Below are positions 43,368 to 50,954 of a DNA stretch of 64,000 bases, piece by piece. Below the pieces are notes generated by a model. That model was not told where the DNA came from. It did not search any database and worked only from the letters and a program-made list of their open reading frames with translations. The first letter of the stretch is position 1, and each line of letters begins with the position of its first letter. The DNA lies in contig CAJURQ010000003.1 in NCBI GenBank assembly GCA_910588955.1, forward strand, positions 1 to 64,000, in the 5' to 3' direction. The position numbers and the translations under genes were made by a program. The stretch is from an uncultured Lachnospiraceae bacterium. GTDB taxonomy: Bacteria; Bacillota; Clostridia; Lachnospirales; Lachnospiraceae.

Positions 43368-43547
43368 TAGTGCTTACCTTCTGCTTTATTTTCTGCGCGA
43401 ACCGTGTTCGCGTTTGTATCCCTTCCTTCGATACAGGAAGCTTTCAAAATGTACTCATTTTGGCAAAAGGCGAACCGCTACCCGTTTTGGTAACACCCAC
43501 ATTTTAACATAGTGACAGTGTTTTACAATGATTTTTTAACAGTGACG

Positions 43548-43576
43548 TTGAAAAGGAAGGACAAAAGCCGTATACT
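43548..43576 (+). promoter_or_regulatory. Promoter of the binding protein-YesM-YesN operon
   Basis: TTGAAA (43548-43553), 17 nt, TATACT (43571-43576). Transcription would begin near 43583, just before the third binding-protein gene. Confidence 0.65.
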
Positions 43577-43636
43577 GTAGGCAGGACGGAAATGATTTGA
43601 ATTTTGTTTATGGAGATTAAGGAAAAGAGGCTGCGG

Positions 43637-45304
43637 GTGAAAAGAGGGGACGAAAAAAACAGGAGAGGGGTTCTCACGGGCGTGCTTCTGCTTGGGGCAT
43701 GTCTGCTCTGCGCGGGCTGTGTGTCGGAGGATGGCAGGACGCGGGAACAGCCGGGCGCGGGAGGAGGATCCGGAATGGCGGATGTTTCGGAGGATGCGCC
43801 AGCATGGCAAAAGTATGCAAAGGAGCCTGTCACATTTGACTGGTATATCAACTATTCGTGGTTCAATTCCGAATGGGGCGGCAATGTGGTTTCCGACAAG
43901 ATCACGGAGGAGACGGGCGTAAACATACATTTCATTACGCCCGGCGGAAATGAAAAGGAGAAATTGAACGCTCTGATCGCGGCGGATTCACTGCCGGATT
44001 TCATTACGCTTGGCTGGTGGGAGCCGCAGGTTGACGAGATGATCGACCGCGGCATGGTCTATGCCTTAAATGAACTGGCGGACGAATACGATACCTGCTT
44101 TTATCAGGTGAGCGACGCCGACGTGGTCAACTGGTACACGGAGGAGGACGGCAATATATACAGCTATCCCAACTCCTTTTTCACGGCAAAGGACATCGAG
44201 ACATACGACAACATCAGCTCCAACCAGACGTTTCTCGTGCGCAAGGATATTTATGAGGCGATCGGCAGCCCGGACATGACGACGCCGGAAGGATTTACGG
44301 CTGCGGTAAAGAAAGCGCAGGAAATGTTTCCGACGGTGGACGGGGAGCCGCTCATCCCGGTGGGCGCGCACGTGTTCAACGATCAGGGGAATGTCTCCTT
44401 CGACCAGTATCTGATGAATTTTCTGGCGGTACCCTTTGAGGAAAACGGGGAGATATATGACCGTTATACGAATGAGGATTATCTGACATGGCTGAAAATG
44501 TTTCGCAGGCTCGGCGAGGAGGGACTTCTTGCGGACGACATTTTCATTGACCAGAGGATGCAGACCGAGGAAAAGATGGCAAAGGGCAGATATTTCTGTA
44601 TGCTTTATCAGTACACGGATATGGTGGCACAGCAGAAGGAACTTTATGTAAAACACCCGGAGCGGGTTTATCTGGCTGTGGACGGTCCGAAGAATGCGGC
44701 AGGGGACGACCCGGCGCTTCCCACAAGCGGCATCAACGGCTGGACGGTTACCCTGATATCGAAAAACTGCAAAAACCCGGAGCGGGCGATTGCCTTTATG
44801 GATTATATGCTGAGCGAACAGGGGCAGCTCCGTCTCTCGCTGGGAGTGGAGGGAGAGACCTTCGACTATGTGGACGGGAAACCAGTGGTAAAGGAGGAGG
44901 TAAATGAGCTGCTCAACGCGGACAGGCAGGCTTACGATCACACATACGGCGCGGACAACACGTACTGGATGCTGCAGGATAACAGGATGCAGTTAAAGTG
45001 GAAACAGGAGCCGGGGGAGCCTGTCAGGCGGATCATGGAGTGGTCGTATCCCTATGTGATTTACAACGGGCAGTACGACGCTTTTCTTCCGAAAGGTTCC
45101 AGAGAAGCCTATGCGGACAATAAAATCGAACTGCTGTGGAGCAAAACCCTGCCAAGGCTTCTGCTGGCGGAATCGGAGGAAGAATTTGACGAGATATTTG
45201 CCTTTTTTCTGGAAGAGAGAGAGGTATGTGGGTTCAGGGAAGTGCAGGCGGCAAAGACAGCGCTGATGAAGCAGGCGAAGGAAAAGATGGGGATAACAGA
45301 GTGA
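43637..45304 (+). CDS. Large extracellular solute-binding lipoprotein (LplA/YtcQ type)
   Basis: A roughly 555-aa lipoprotein with lipobox LLCAGC (Cys28 from the GTG start at 43637). A longer start at ATG 43610 only lengthens the basic n-region; I prefer GTG 43637 because GAGG sits 6 nt before it and the ATG has no site. After the linker comes a large family-1 binding fold (TFDWYINYSWFNSEWG, GINGWTVTLISKN). No permeases follow; instead a YesM-type kinase and YesN-type regulator do. It may serve the transporter upstream, an unlinked one, or act as a sugar sensor for the kinase. Confidence 0.85.
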   Translation: MKRGDEKNRRGVLTGVLLLGACLLCAGCVSEDGRTREQPGAGGGSGMADVSEDAPAWQKYAKEPVTFDWYINYSWFNSEWGGNVVSDKITEETGVNIHFITPGGNEKEKLNALIAADSLPDFITLGWWEPQVDEMIDRGMVYALNELADEYDTCFYQVSDADVVNWYTEEDGNIYSYPNSFFTAKDIETYDNISSNQTFLVRKDIYEAIGSPDMTTPEGFTAAVKKAQEMFPTVDGEPLIPVGAHVFNDQGNVSFDQYLMNFLAVPFEENGEIYDRYTNEDYLTWLKMFRRLGEEGLLADDIFIDQRMQTEEKMAKGRYFCMLYQYTDMVAQQKELYVKHPERVYLAVDGPKNAAGDDPALPTSGINGWTVTLISKNCKNPERAIAFMDYMLSEQGQLRLSLGVEGETFDYVDGKPVVKEEVNELLNADRQAYDHTYGADNTYWMLQDNRMQLKWKQEPGEPVRRIMEWSYPYVIYNGQYDAFLPKGSREAYADNKIELLWSKTLPRLLLAESEEEFDEIFAFFLEEREVCGFREVQAAKTALMKQAKEKMGITE

Positions 45305-45394
45305 GAAGTACTTCTAAAGACGTCCCGCCATAGGACGGGACGCCAAGAAGTACTAAATCTCACTCGGGAGAATGCCTGAAATACGGCATTCTCC
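45304..45394 (+). other. Nested hairpins between binding protein and sensor kinase
   Basis: GTGAGA/TCTCAC, AGTACTTCT (45307-45315)/AGAAGTACT (45346-45354) and CGTCCCG (45321-45327)/CGGGACG (45336-45342) nest into one long arm. A second perfect 10-bp stem, GGAGAATGCC (45367-45376)/GGCATTCTCC (45385-45394), follows. There is no T tail. This occupies almost the whole 114-nt spacer and is probably a processing or stabilising element or a REP-like repeat. Confidence 0.55.
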
Positions 45395-45418
45395 GTACAG
45401 TGGAGTGATAGGGATAAC

Positions 45419-47209
45419 GTGACTAAAAGTTGGAAAAAAGTATTCGACAGTCTGAAATTGAATAGCAAATTTACACTGGTCATCTGCTTTTTCGTGGCTC
45501 TGCCGATCTCGGTCCTTGCGGGGGTGCTCTTTTACAATATGGAGCGCAGCGTGATTACCGAGAACAGAAATTATATGGAGTACACCATGGAGCGAAACGG
45601 GGACCATATCCGCAAAAACATTGACTCGGTCAATATGACGACACAGTTTTTCCTGAATGACGAGGCGCTTCTGCAGATGCTGCAAAAGTCGGTCAGGCAG
45701 GAAAAGACGGATACGGAAGAGCTGCTTGCTTTTTACCATTCCAATATCACGGCGTTGGAGCGTCTTGTCAGCAACAACACTTTGTTGTATGGCGTGCGCG
45801 TATACGCCTTGAATGATGAGGTGCAGGAGATGATGCCGATCCTTTACAGCCGTTCCCGTATGCAGAAAATGGCGTGGGCGGGAGAGACGGACGTATCGGG
45901 CTGGCATTATCAGTATGAGGACGCGCTGTTTGACAATAACGGGACGACGCAGCTTGCAGCACTGGTGACAAACATCGAAGATTATGAAAACGGACTGCTC
46001 GGGGTGATGGAGACGGCAGTCACTATGGAGAATATGTTTCCGCCGCTGTATGAGGAGATGGAGGACGAGTGGAGCTGTTTCATCACGGATGGAGGCGAGC
46101 TGTACTTCGGAGATAACGAACCGGAAGATTCAGAGCAGTTTGTGCGGCTGAAAATGGAACAGGGGTTTGCGAAGGACGGTATTTACACGGAGTATTACAA
46201 ACAGAACGGAGAATATCTGATGGTTTCCTGCCTGTATGTCAGGGAACTGCAGGGGACGCTTATGTCCGTGAAAGATATTTCGGGTAATGTGCGCTATGTG
46301 TATCGGATGAGAAATATCTTTGTGGCGGTTATGCTGGTAATACTCATCGGATTGGCTTTTCTGATCAATTATATCGTAAAGCGGCTGCTGCGGCAGTTCT
46401 ATGAGATTTTAAGATCCATCCGCGTGATACAGAAGGGCGATCTGCAGGTGCGGATCGACGACTGCGGCAGCGATGAGATGGGTGAGCTGGGAACCCAGAT
46501 CAATAAGATGTTAGATCGGATCGAACAGCTTATGAGAGAAAATATAGACAGGGAAATGCTGGCAAAGAATGCCCAGATCCGCGCGCTGCAAAACCAGATC
46601 AACGCGCATTTCATATACAACGTGCTGGAGTCCATTAAGATGATGGCGGAGATCGACGAGGAGTATGTGATTTCCGACGCCATCACCTCTCTTGGGAATC
46701 TGCTCCGTTACAGCATCAGATGGGTGTCGGGCAATGTGCGGGTGGAGGAGGAGATTGCCTATATCAAAAATTATCTCGTTCTCATCAACCTGCGCTTTGA
46801 CTATGAGATTTACCTTTCCCTCAATCTGCCGGAGGAGGTTCTGCGGCAGGAGATACCGAAAATGTCCCTGCAGCCGATTGTGGAGAACGCCATTTATCAC
46901 GGCATAGAGGAGCTGGCGGAGGACACCAATATTTACATCAAGGGAATGATACGGGACGGGGACTGTGTGATCGAGATCAGCGACGCGGGCAAAGGCATGA
47001 GCGAAGAGTCGCTGCAGAGACTCAGGAGACGGATAGCCGGGGAGATCGAACCGGACGGGGGTTCCGGAAACGGCATCGGGTTAAAGAACGTGCAGGACAG
47101 AATACGGATGAGCTTTGGGGCGGCGTACGGGATCACGGTTGACTCGAAGCTTGGGTGTTACACGAAGGTTACGATGCGCGTGCCCATGTACCGTGGAGAA
47201 TGGGGGTGA
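45419..47209 (+). CDS. YesM-type sensor histidine kinase
   Basis: A 596-aa membrane kinase with a first membrane segment (about 19-40), a large extracellular sensor region (about 41-295), a second membrane segment (about 300-322), HAMP domain, His_kinase domain with phospho-acceptor H397 in NQINAHFIYN (the usual Pro before His is Ala) and an HATPase domain with the N box IVENAIYHG and G boxes DAGKGMS and GNGIGLKN. The start is GTG 45419 behind AGGGAT. With the downstream regulator it forms a carbohydrate-responsive two-component system, probably controlling the GH30/transporter genes upstream. Confidence 0.9.
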   Translation: MTKSWKKVFDSLKLNSKFTLVICFFVALPISVLAGVLFYNMERSVITENRNYMEYTMERNGDHIRKNIDSVNMTTQFFLNDEALLQMLQKSVRQEKTDTEELLAFYHSNITALERLVSNNTLLYGVRVYALNDEVQEMMPILYSRSRMQKMAWAGETDVSGWHYQYEDALFDNNGTTQLAALVTNIEDYENGLLGVMETAVTMENMFPPLYEEMEDEWSCFITDGGELYFGDNEPEDSEQFVRLKMEQGFAKDGIYTEYYKQNGEYLMVSCLYVRELQGTLMSVKDISGNVRYVYRMRNIFVAVMLVILIGLAFLINYIVKRLLRQFYEILRSIRVIQKGDLQVRIDDCGSDEMGELGTQINKMLDRIEQLMRENIDREMLAKNAQIRALQNQINAHFIYNVLESIKMMAEIDEEYVISDAITSLGNLLRYSIRWVSGNVRVEEEIAYIKNYLVLINLRFDYEIYLSLNLPEEVLRQEIPKMSLQPIVENAIYHGIEELAEDTNIYIKGMIRDGDCVIEISDAGKGMSEESLQRLRRRIAGEIEPDGGSGNGIGLKNVQDRIRMSFGAAYGITVDSKLGCYTKVTMRVPMYRGEWG

Positions 47210-47211
47210 AA

Positions 47212-47336
47212 GATTGAAAAATAAGTCTGATGACCTTATTTTTCAATCGCGAGTTTGTGTCGGAGCCACAAACTCGGAATCGCAGAGCAAAATTTGAGAT
47301 TTTGCTCGCGTGCCGTCGCGAAAAGATGCTCCGACA
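47212..47336 (+). other. Four-stem folded spacer between kinase and regulator
   Basis: GATTGAAAAATAAG (47212-47225) pairs perfectly with 47235-47248. CGAGTTTGTG (47250-47259) pairs with CACAAACTCG (47267-47276). GAGCAAAAT (47285-47293) pairs with ATTTTGCTC (47299-47307). The loop sequence TGTCGGAGC (47258-47266) is a perfect 9-nt complement of GCTCCGACA (47328-47336), which abuts the regulator's GGAGGT site. The spacer can therefore adopt alternative folds near the start of the regulator gene. Confidence 0.6.
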
Positions 47337-47347
47337 TGGAGGTAACC

Positions 47348-48847
47348 ATGAAAACGGTGCTGATTGTGGAAGATGAAAAGATGATACGGCAGGGCATACG
47401 TGCCATGATTCAGCGAAGCGGCGTTCCGGTGGAGGTAATTATGGAATGCGGCAACGGGGAGATGGCGCTTGACATTCTGCGAAGCCAGAGCGTGGATGTG
47501 ATGCTTACGGATATCCGTATGCCCAAAATGACCGGCGTGGAGCTGGTGCAGCACATACAGGAACTGGACGAGAAGCCTATGATTGTGGCAGTAAGCGGGT
47601 ATGCGGATTTCTCCTACGCGGTGGAGATGCTGCGCATGGGTGCGAGGGAATATCTCTTAAAGCCGGTGGAGCGGGAAAAGCTGTGGGAGATTTTGCGAAG
47701 GCTGGAGCAGGAGATTTCCGAGAACCGGGAGAGCAGCCGCACGAGCAAGAGGCTCGGGCATCAGCAGTTAAAATATCTGATGTTGAACGAACGCATCACG
47801 GAGGAGGAACTTCACACGTTACAGACGGAATATGAGAGCGAGCTTGCGCTCCACGCCTATCAGGCGTGCGTACTCAATCCGAAGGATGTGGATATGCCGC
47901 AGGAGCAGCCCTATATTTATCTGCACAATATAGAGGGAGACGACGTGTATCTCGTGCCGGAGAAAAATACGCAGTTACTTCTAAAAAACGAGCTGGCGCA
48001 TGAGCATGTGGGAGTCAGCCTTCTGCACAGCGGAATCCGGGAGCTTCGGACGGCGTACAAAGAGGCGCTTGGCGCGAGACACCGCGCCTTCTGCACGGGT
48101 CGGACGCCTGTGTATGTCAAAGACCCGGCAAAGCATGTGCCGGACGATTTCCGCGGGCAGGGACAGCGGCAGATTGGGACGGAAATGAAGCTGCAGAGAG
48201 TGCAGCTTGTCGGCACGGATAAGACGGAGGAGCTGGTGAAGGCGTGGAACGGTCTGTTCCATGCGGTGAAAAACGAGTGGATAACGCCCGATGACTTTGT
48301 GGGCTGTATGGACGATTTTTTTAAAGAGGTGCAGAAGACATACCGGAATGTGCTCTCCGACGAACAGGAGAATATGCAGCGACTGGAAGCGTATTATGCC
48401 TATCCGTCATTGGAGGTATGGCAGGCGGCGTTTATGGAGTGGCTGCTTAAGCTGCACGAGCAGATCAACAGCCGTTTTGACAGCAGTAAAAACCAGCAGA
48501 AGATCAAACAGGCGATCGCCTATATTCAGGAAAATTTCGATAGGGATCTGAATATGGCAGTGGTTTCCAACCATATTTCCATGAATTACTCCCTGTTTTC
48601 CTATCTTTTTAAGGAGTATACGGGCAGCAATTTCGTCAATTATCTGAAGGCAATCCGTATGGAGGAGGCAAAGCGGCTGCTCGCCGAAACGGATCTGCGG
48701 ATCATTGAGATCAGCGCGAAGATCGGGTATGACAACGAAAAGCATTTTATGAAGATTTTCAAAGCCTCCTGCGGCGTGTCACCCAGCGAATACCGGAAAA
48801 ATGTACAGAACGACCATTTTTTCAGGGGGGGGGGTAAAATTGACTAG
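47348..48847 (+). CDS. YesN-type response regulator with AraC DNA-binding domain
   Basis: A 499-aa regulator. The N-terminal receiver has phospho-acceptor D55 in MLTDIRMP and K-loop LLKPVER; a middle region of unknown fold follows; the C-terminal AraC domain (IKQAIAYIQENFDRDLNMAV, MNYSLFSYLFKEYTG, IIEISAKIGYDNEKHFMKIF) ends the protein. The start at 47348 follows GGAGGT. The last codons lie in a 10-base G tract (48825-48834), so the exact C terminus (RGGGKID here) would change with tract length. It pairs with the upstream kinase and is the prime candidate to bind the T(A)8GATACC motif. Confidence 0.9.
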   Translation: MKTVLIVEDEKMIRQGIRAMIQRSGVPVEVIMECGNGEMALDILRSQSVDVMLTDIRMPKMTGVELVQHIQELDEKPMIVAVSGYADFSYAVEMLRMGAREYLLKPVEREKLWEILRRLEQEISENRESSRTSKRLGHQQLKYLMLNERITEEELHTLQTEYESELALHAYQACVLNPKDVDMPQEQPYIYLHNIEGDDVYLVPEKNTQLLLKNELAHEHVGVSLLHSGIRELRTAYKEALGARHRAFCTGRTPVYVKDPAKHVPDDFRGQGQRQIGTEMKLQRVQLVGTDKTEELVKAWNGLFHAVKNEWITPDDFVGCMDDFFKEVQKTYRNVLSDEQENMQRLEAYYAYPSLEVWQAAFMEWLLKLHEQINSRFDSSKNQQKIKQAIAYIQENFDRDLNMAVVSNHISMNYSLFSYLFKEYTGSNFVNYLKAIRMEEAKRLLAETDLRIIEISAKIGYDNEKHFMKIFKASCGVSPSEYRKNVQNDHFFRGGGKID

Positions 48848-48852
48848 TAAAG

Positions 48853-50757
48853 TCAGCAATGGACAGCGTGATGTTTTTCTTTTTCGAGGTACATATTTTT
48901 GTCGGCTATGGCAAACAGCTCCTGTATGCGTTCTGCTGTAAAACCGTGTTCCGAGAGTGCGGAGGCATAACCGCAGCTGCAGCAAATATCGTAGGCTTTG
49001 CCGCTTAATTTATTGTAGTTGTCCAGATAGGATGTGATTGACTCGGCACGCTTTTTTGCGTCCTTTTCCGTGAGTCCGGCGGTGAGCATATAAAATTCGT
49101 CTCCGGAAAAGCGGGCGCAGATATCCCCCTCAGAGGCGGTGCTCTCGATCGCCTGTCCCAGTACCCGGAGCGCGAAATCGCCCTCGCTGTGCCCGTAGGT
49201 GTCGTTGATGTTTTTCAACCCGTCCATGTCGATCAGGAAGGCGGTGAGAGGAAGGCTTTCTAAGAGAGCGCGGTTTAGGAGCGCCTCTTCCAGATGATTG
49301 TAGCCGTGTTTATTGTAGAGCCCGGTCAGCGCGTCTCTCATATAGATATCTTCCAGCCGGCTTACAAGCATTCCGGTGCGTTTTGCCTCGCAGAGATTTT
49401 GCAGCATCCGGTTGATGTTCATCTGCCACTGCACAAGACGGAACTGGAAGTCGATTTGATTATTTTCGTAAGCGAGCGCAAGGTAACCGAATTTCTTGTC
49501 CTCAAAATAGAGCGGAACATAGATGAATGCGCAGTCGGAATTGTCGTAAAGATAATCCGGCAGCAGATTTTTTTTCAGGAAACTGCATTCCGGCAGCGTC
49601 TTTGCGTTTTTGTATGCGAATTTTAACAGGATGGTGTCGGCGTCCGGGGCAGTTTCTTCTTGGTTCGTGAGCGCCAGAATGTGACTGGAAACGGAATCCC
49701 AGTCCGCATACAGGCACAGATAAAATTCCGCACAGTGCTTAAGCTGCGGCAAAAATTCCGAAAGCATTTCCATACCCGCATCCAGATCCGTCACATGCTG
49801 TAAGGACGACGACATGTTCATGGAATCGAGAATGGAGGTTTCCAGAGAGGCGATACGGGCGGACAGGTCCTGCATAAAAAAGACAGCGTCGGCATCCTCT
49901 TTATGGTGACAGCCGCAGGAATTGCGGATGAGAAGCGCGGCTGTGGGACCGGCGGTCTCGGGAGAGCCGCCCCGGATCAGCGCCAGCAGGTTTTCGATGG
50001 CGCGGACGCCCAGCTCGTACACCGGAAAGGTGACGGTGGTAAGCATGGGGGAGATATTTTGTCCCTCGGGCGTATCGTCGCACCCGGTTATGGCGATATC
50101 TTCAGGCACGCGGTATCCTGCGGCAAGGGCGGAAGCGAGGAACATGAGGGCGAGCCTGTCATTGTAGCAGACCACGGCTTCCGGGGTACCGGCTTGGCAG
50201 AAAAAGGCAAGTGCCCTGCGCACCTCGTCCTCCTCATAACCGCAATGGTAAATGTCGTTTTCGCCCGGTGTTTTTCCCTGTTTTTTCAAGGCGTCCCGGT
50301 AGTGTTTTTCCCGCAGTTTTGAGACATAGGATTCCGACAGACTGCCCAGAAAGCATACGCGGGAGGCATGATGTACGTTCAGAAAATGAGAAGTAAGTTC
50401 GCCTGACATGGAGTTGTTTTCCAGAGATATCGAGGGAAAACAGGCGTCTTTTACGGCGATTTCCACAATCGGGCAGGAGAGCGCCTTTAAACGCTCCGAA
50501 ATTTTCCGGCGAAGCTCCTGTGAGATATACGTGTCTGAGGCAAAGATGATGCCGTCAAAGCTGTCATAGTTTGGGATATGCAGAATGCTCTCCTCGCCCA
50601 GCGCATAGGAGCCGAGATTTTCCCCGTCGAGGGAGGTAAAGATTTCGGCGGTATATCCGTATTCCACGGCACGGTCGATGATTCCCTGGCAGACGCCCTG
50701 CTGGTAGGCGCCGAATATATGGGAGATAAATACACCGATTTTTTTTGCGTGATACAT
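48853..50757 (-). CDS. Sugar-binding-domain/GGDEF diguanylate cyclase fusion
   Basis: A 634-aa cytoplasmic protein. Residues about 1-290 are a LacI-type periplasmic-binding fold (IGVFISHIFGAYQQGVCQGI, GIIFASDTYI, IAITGCDDTPEGQ) without any helix-turn-helix. A middle region resembles a GAF-like or coiled sensory segment, and the C terminus (about 470-625) is a GGDEF domain with DALTGLYNKHG, DMDGLKNINDTYGHSEGD and the active-site variant SGDEF. The I-site Arg is missing. Intracellular sugar binding may control c-di-GMP synthesis. The start at 50757 (MYHAKKIGV) follows GGAGG; the longer start has no site. Convergent with the response regulator gene. Confidence 0.85.
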   Translation of the reverse strand: MYHAKKIGVFISHIFGAYQQGVCQGIIDRAVEYGYTAEIFTSLDGENLGSYALGEESILHIPNYDSFDGIIFASDTYISQELRRKISERLKALSCPIVEIAVKDACFPSISLENNSMSGELTSHFLNVHHASRVCFLGSLSESYVSKLREKHYRDALKKQGKTPGENDIYHCGYEEDEVRRALAFFCQAGTPEAVVCYNDRLALMFLASALAAGYRVPEDIAITGCDDTPEGQNISPMLTTVTFPVYELGVRAIENLLALIRGGSPETAGPTAALLIRNSCGCHHKEDADAVFFMQDLSARIASLETSILDSMNMSSSLQHVTDLDAGMEMLSEFLPQLKHCAEFYLCLYADWDSVSSHILALTNQEETAPDADTILLKFAYKNAKTLPECSFLKKNLLPDYLYDNSDCAFIYVPLYFEDKKFGYLALAYENNQIDFQFRLVQWQMNINRMLQNLCEAKRTGMLVSRLEDIYMRDALTGLYNKHGYNHLEEALLNRALLESLPLTAFLIDMDGLKNINDTYGHSEGDFALRVLGQAIESTASEGDICARFSGDEFYMLTAGLTEKDAKKRAESITSYLDNYNKLSGKAYDICCSCGYASALSEHGFTAERIQELFAIADKNMYLEKEKHHAVHC

Positions 50758-50954
50758 GAGAAGAATGCCTCCTTCCGATACAACAAGTTCACTTTCCCTT
50801 ATTGTAAAGGAAGGGGGAAAGTTTTGCAATTTATCCTTATGATAAGGTTAAATTAGCCAAAACAGCTTCGCAAAATTTGTCGCTATTTACAAGAAAAAAG
50901 CGGATGGGAATGTGGTACAATAAAAGTTATCATTAATATTAAAGAGGAACGTTT

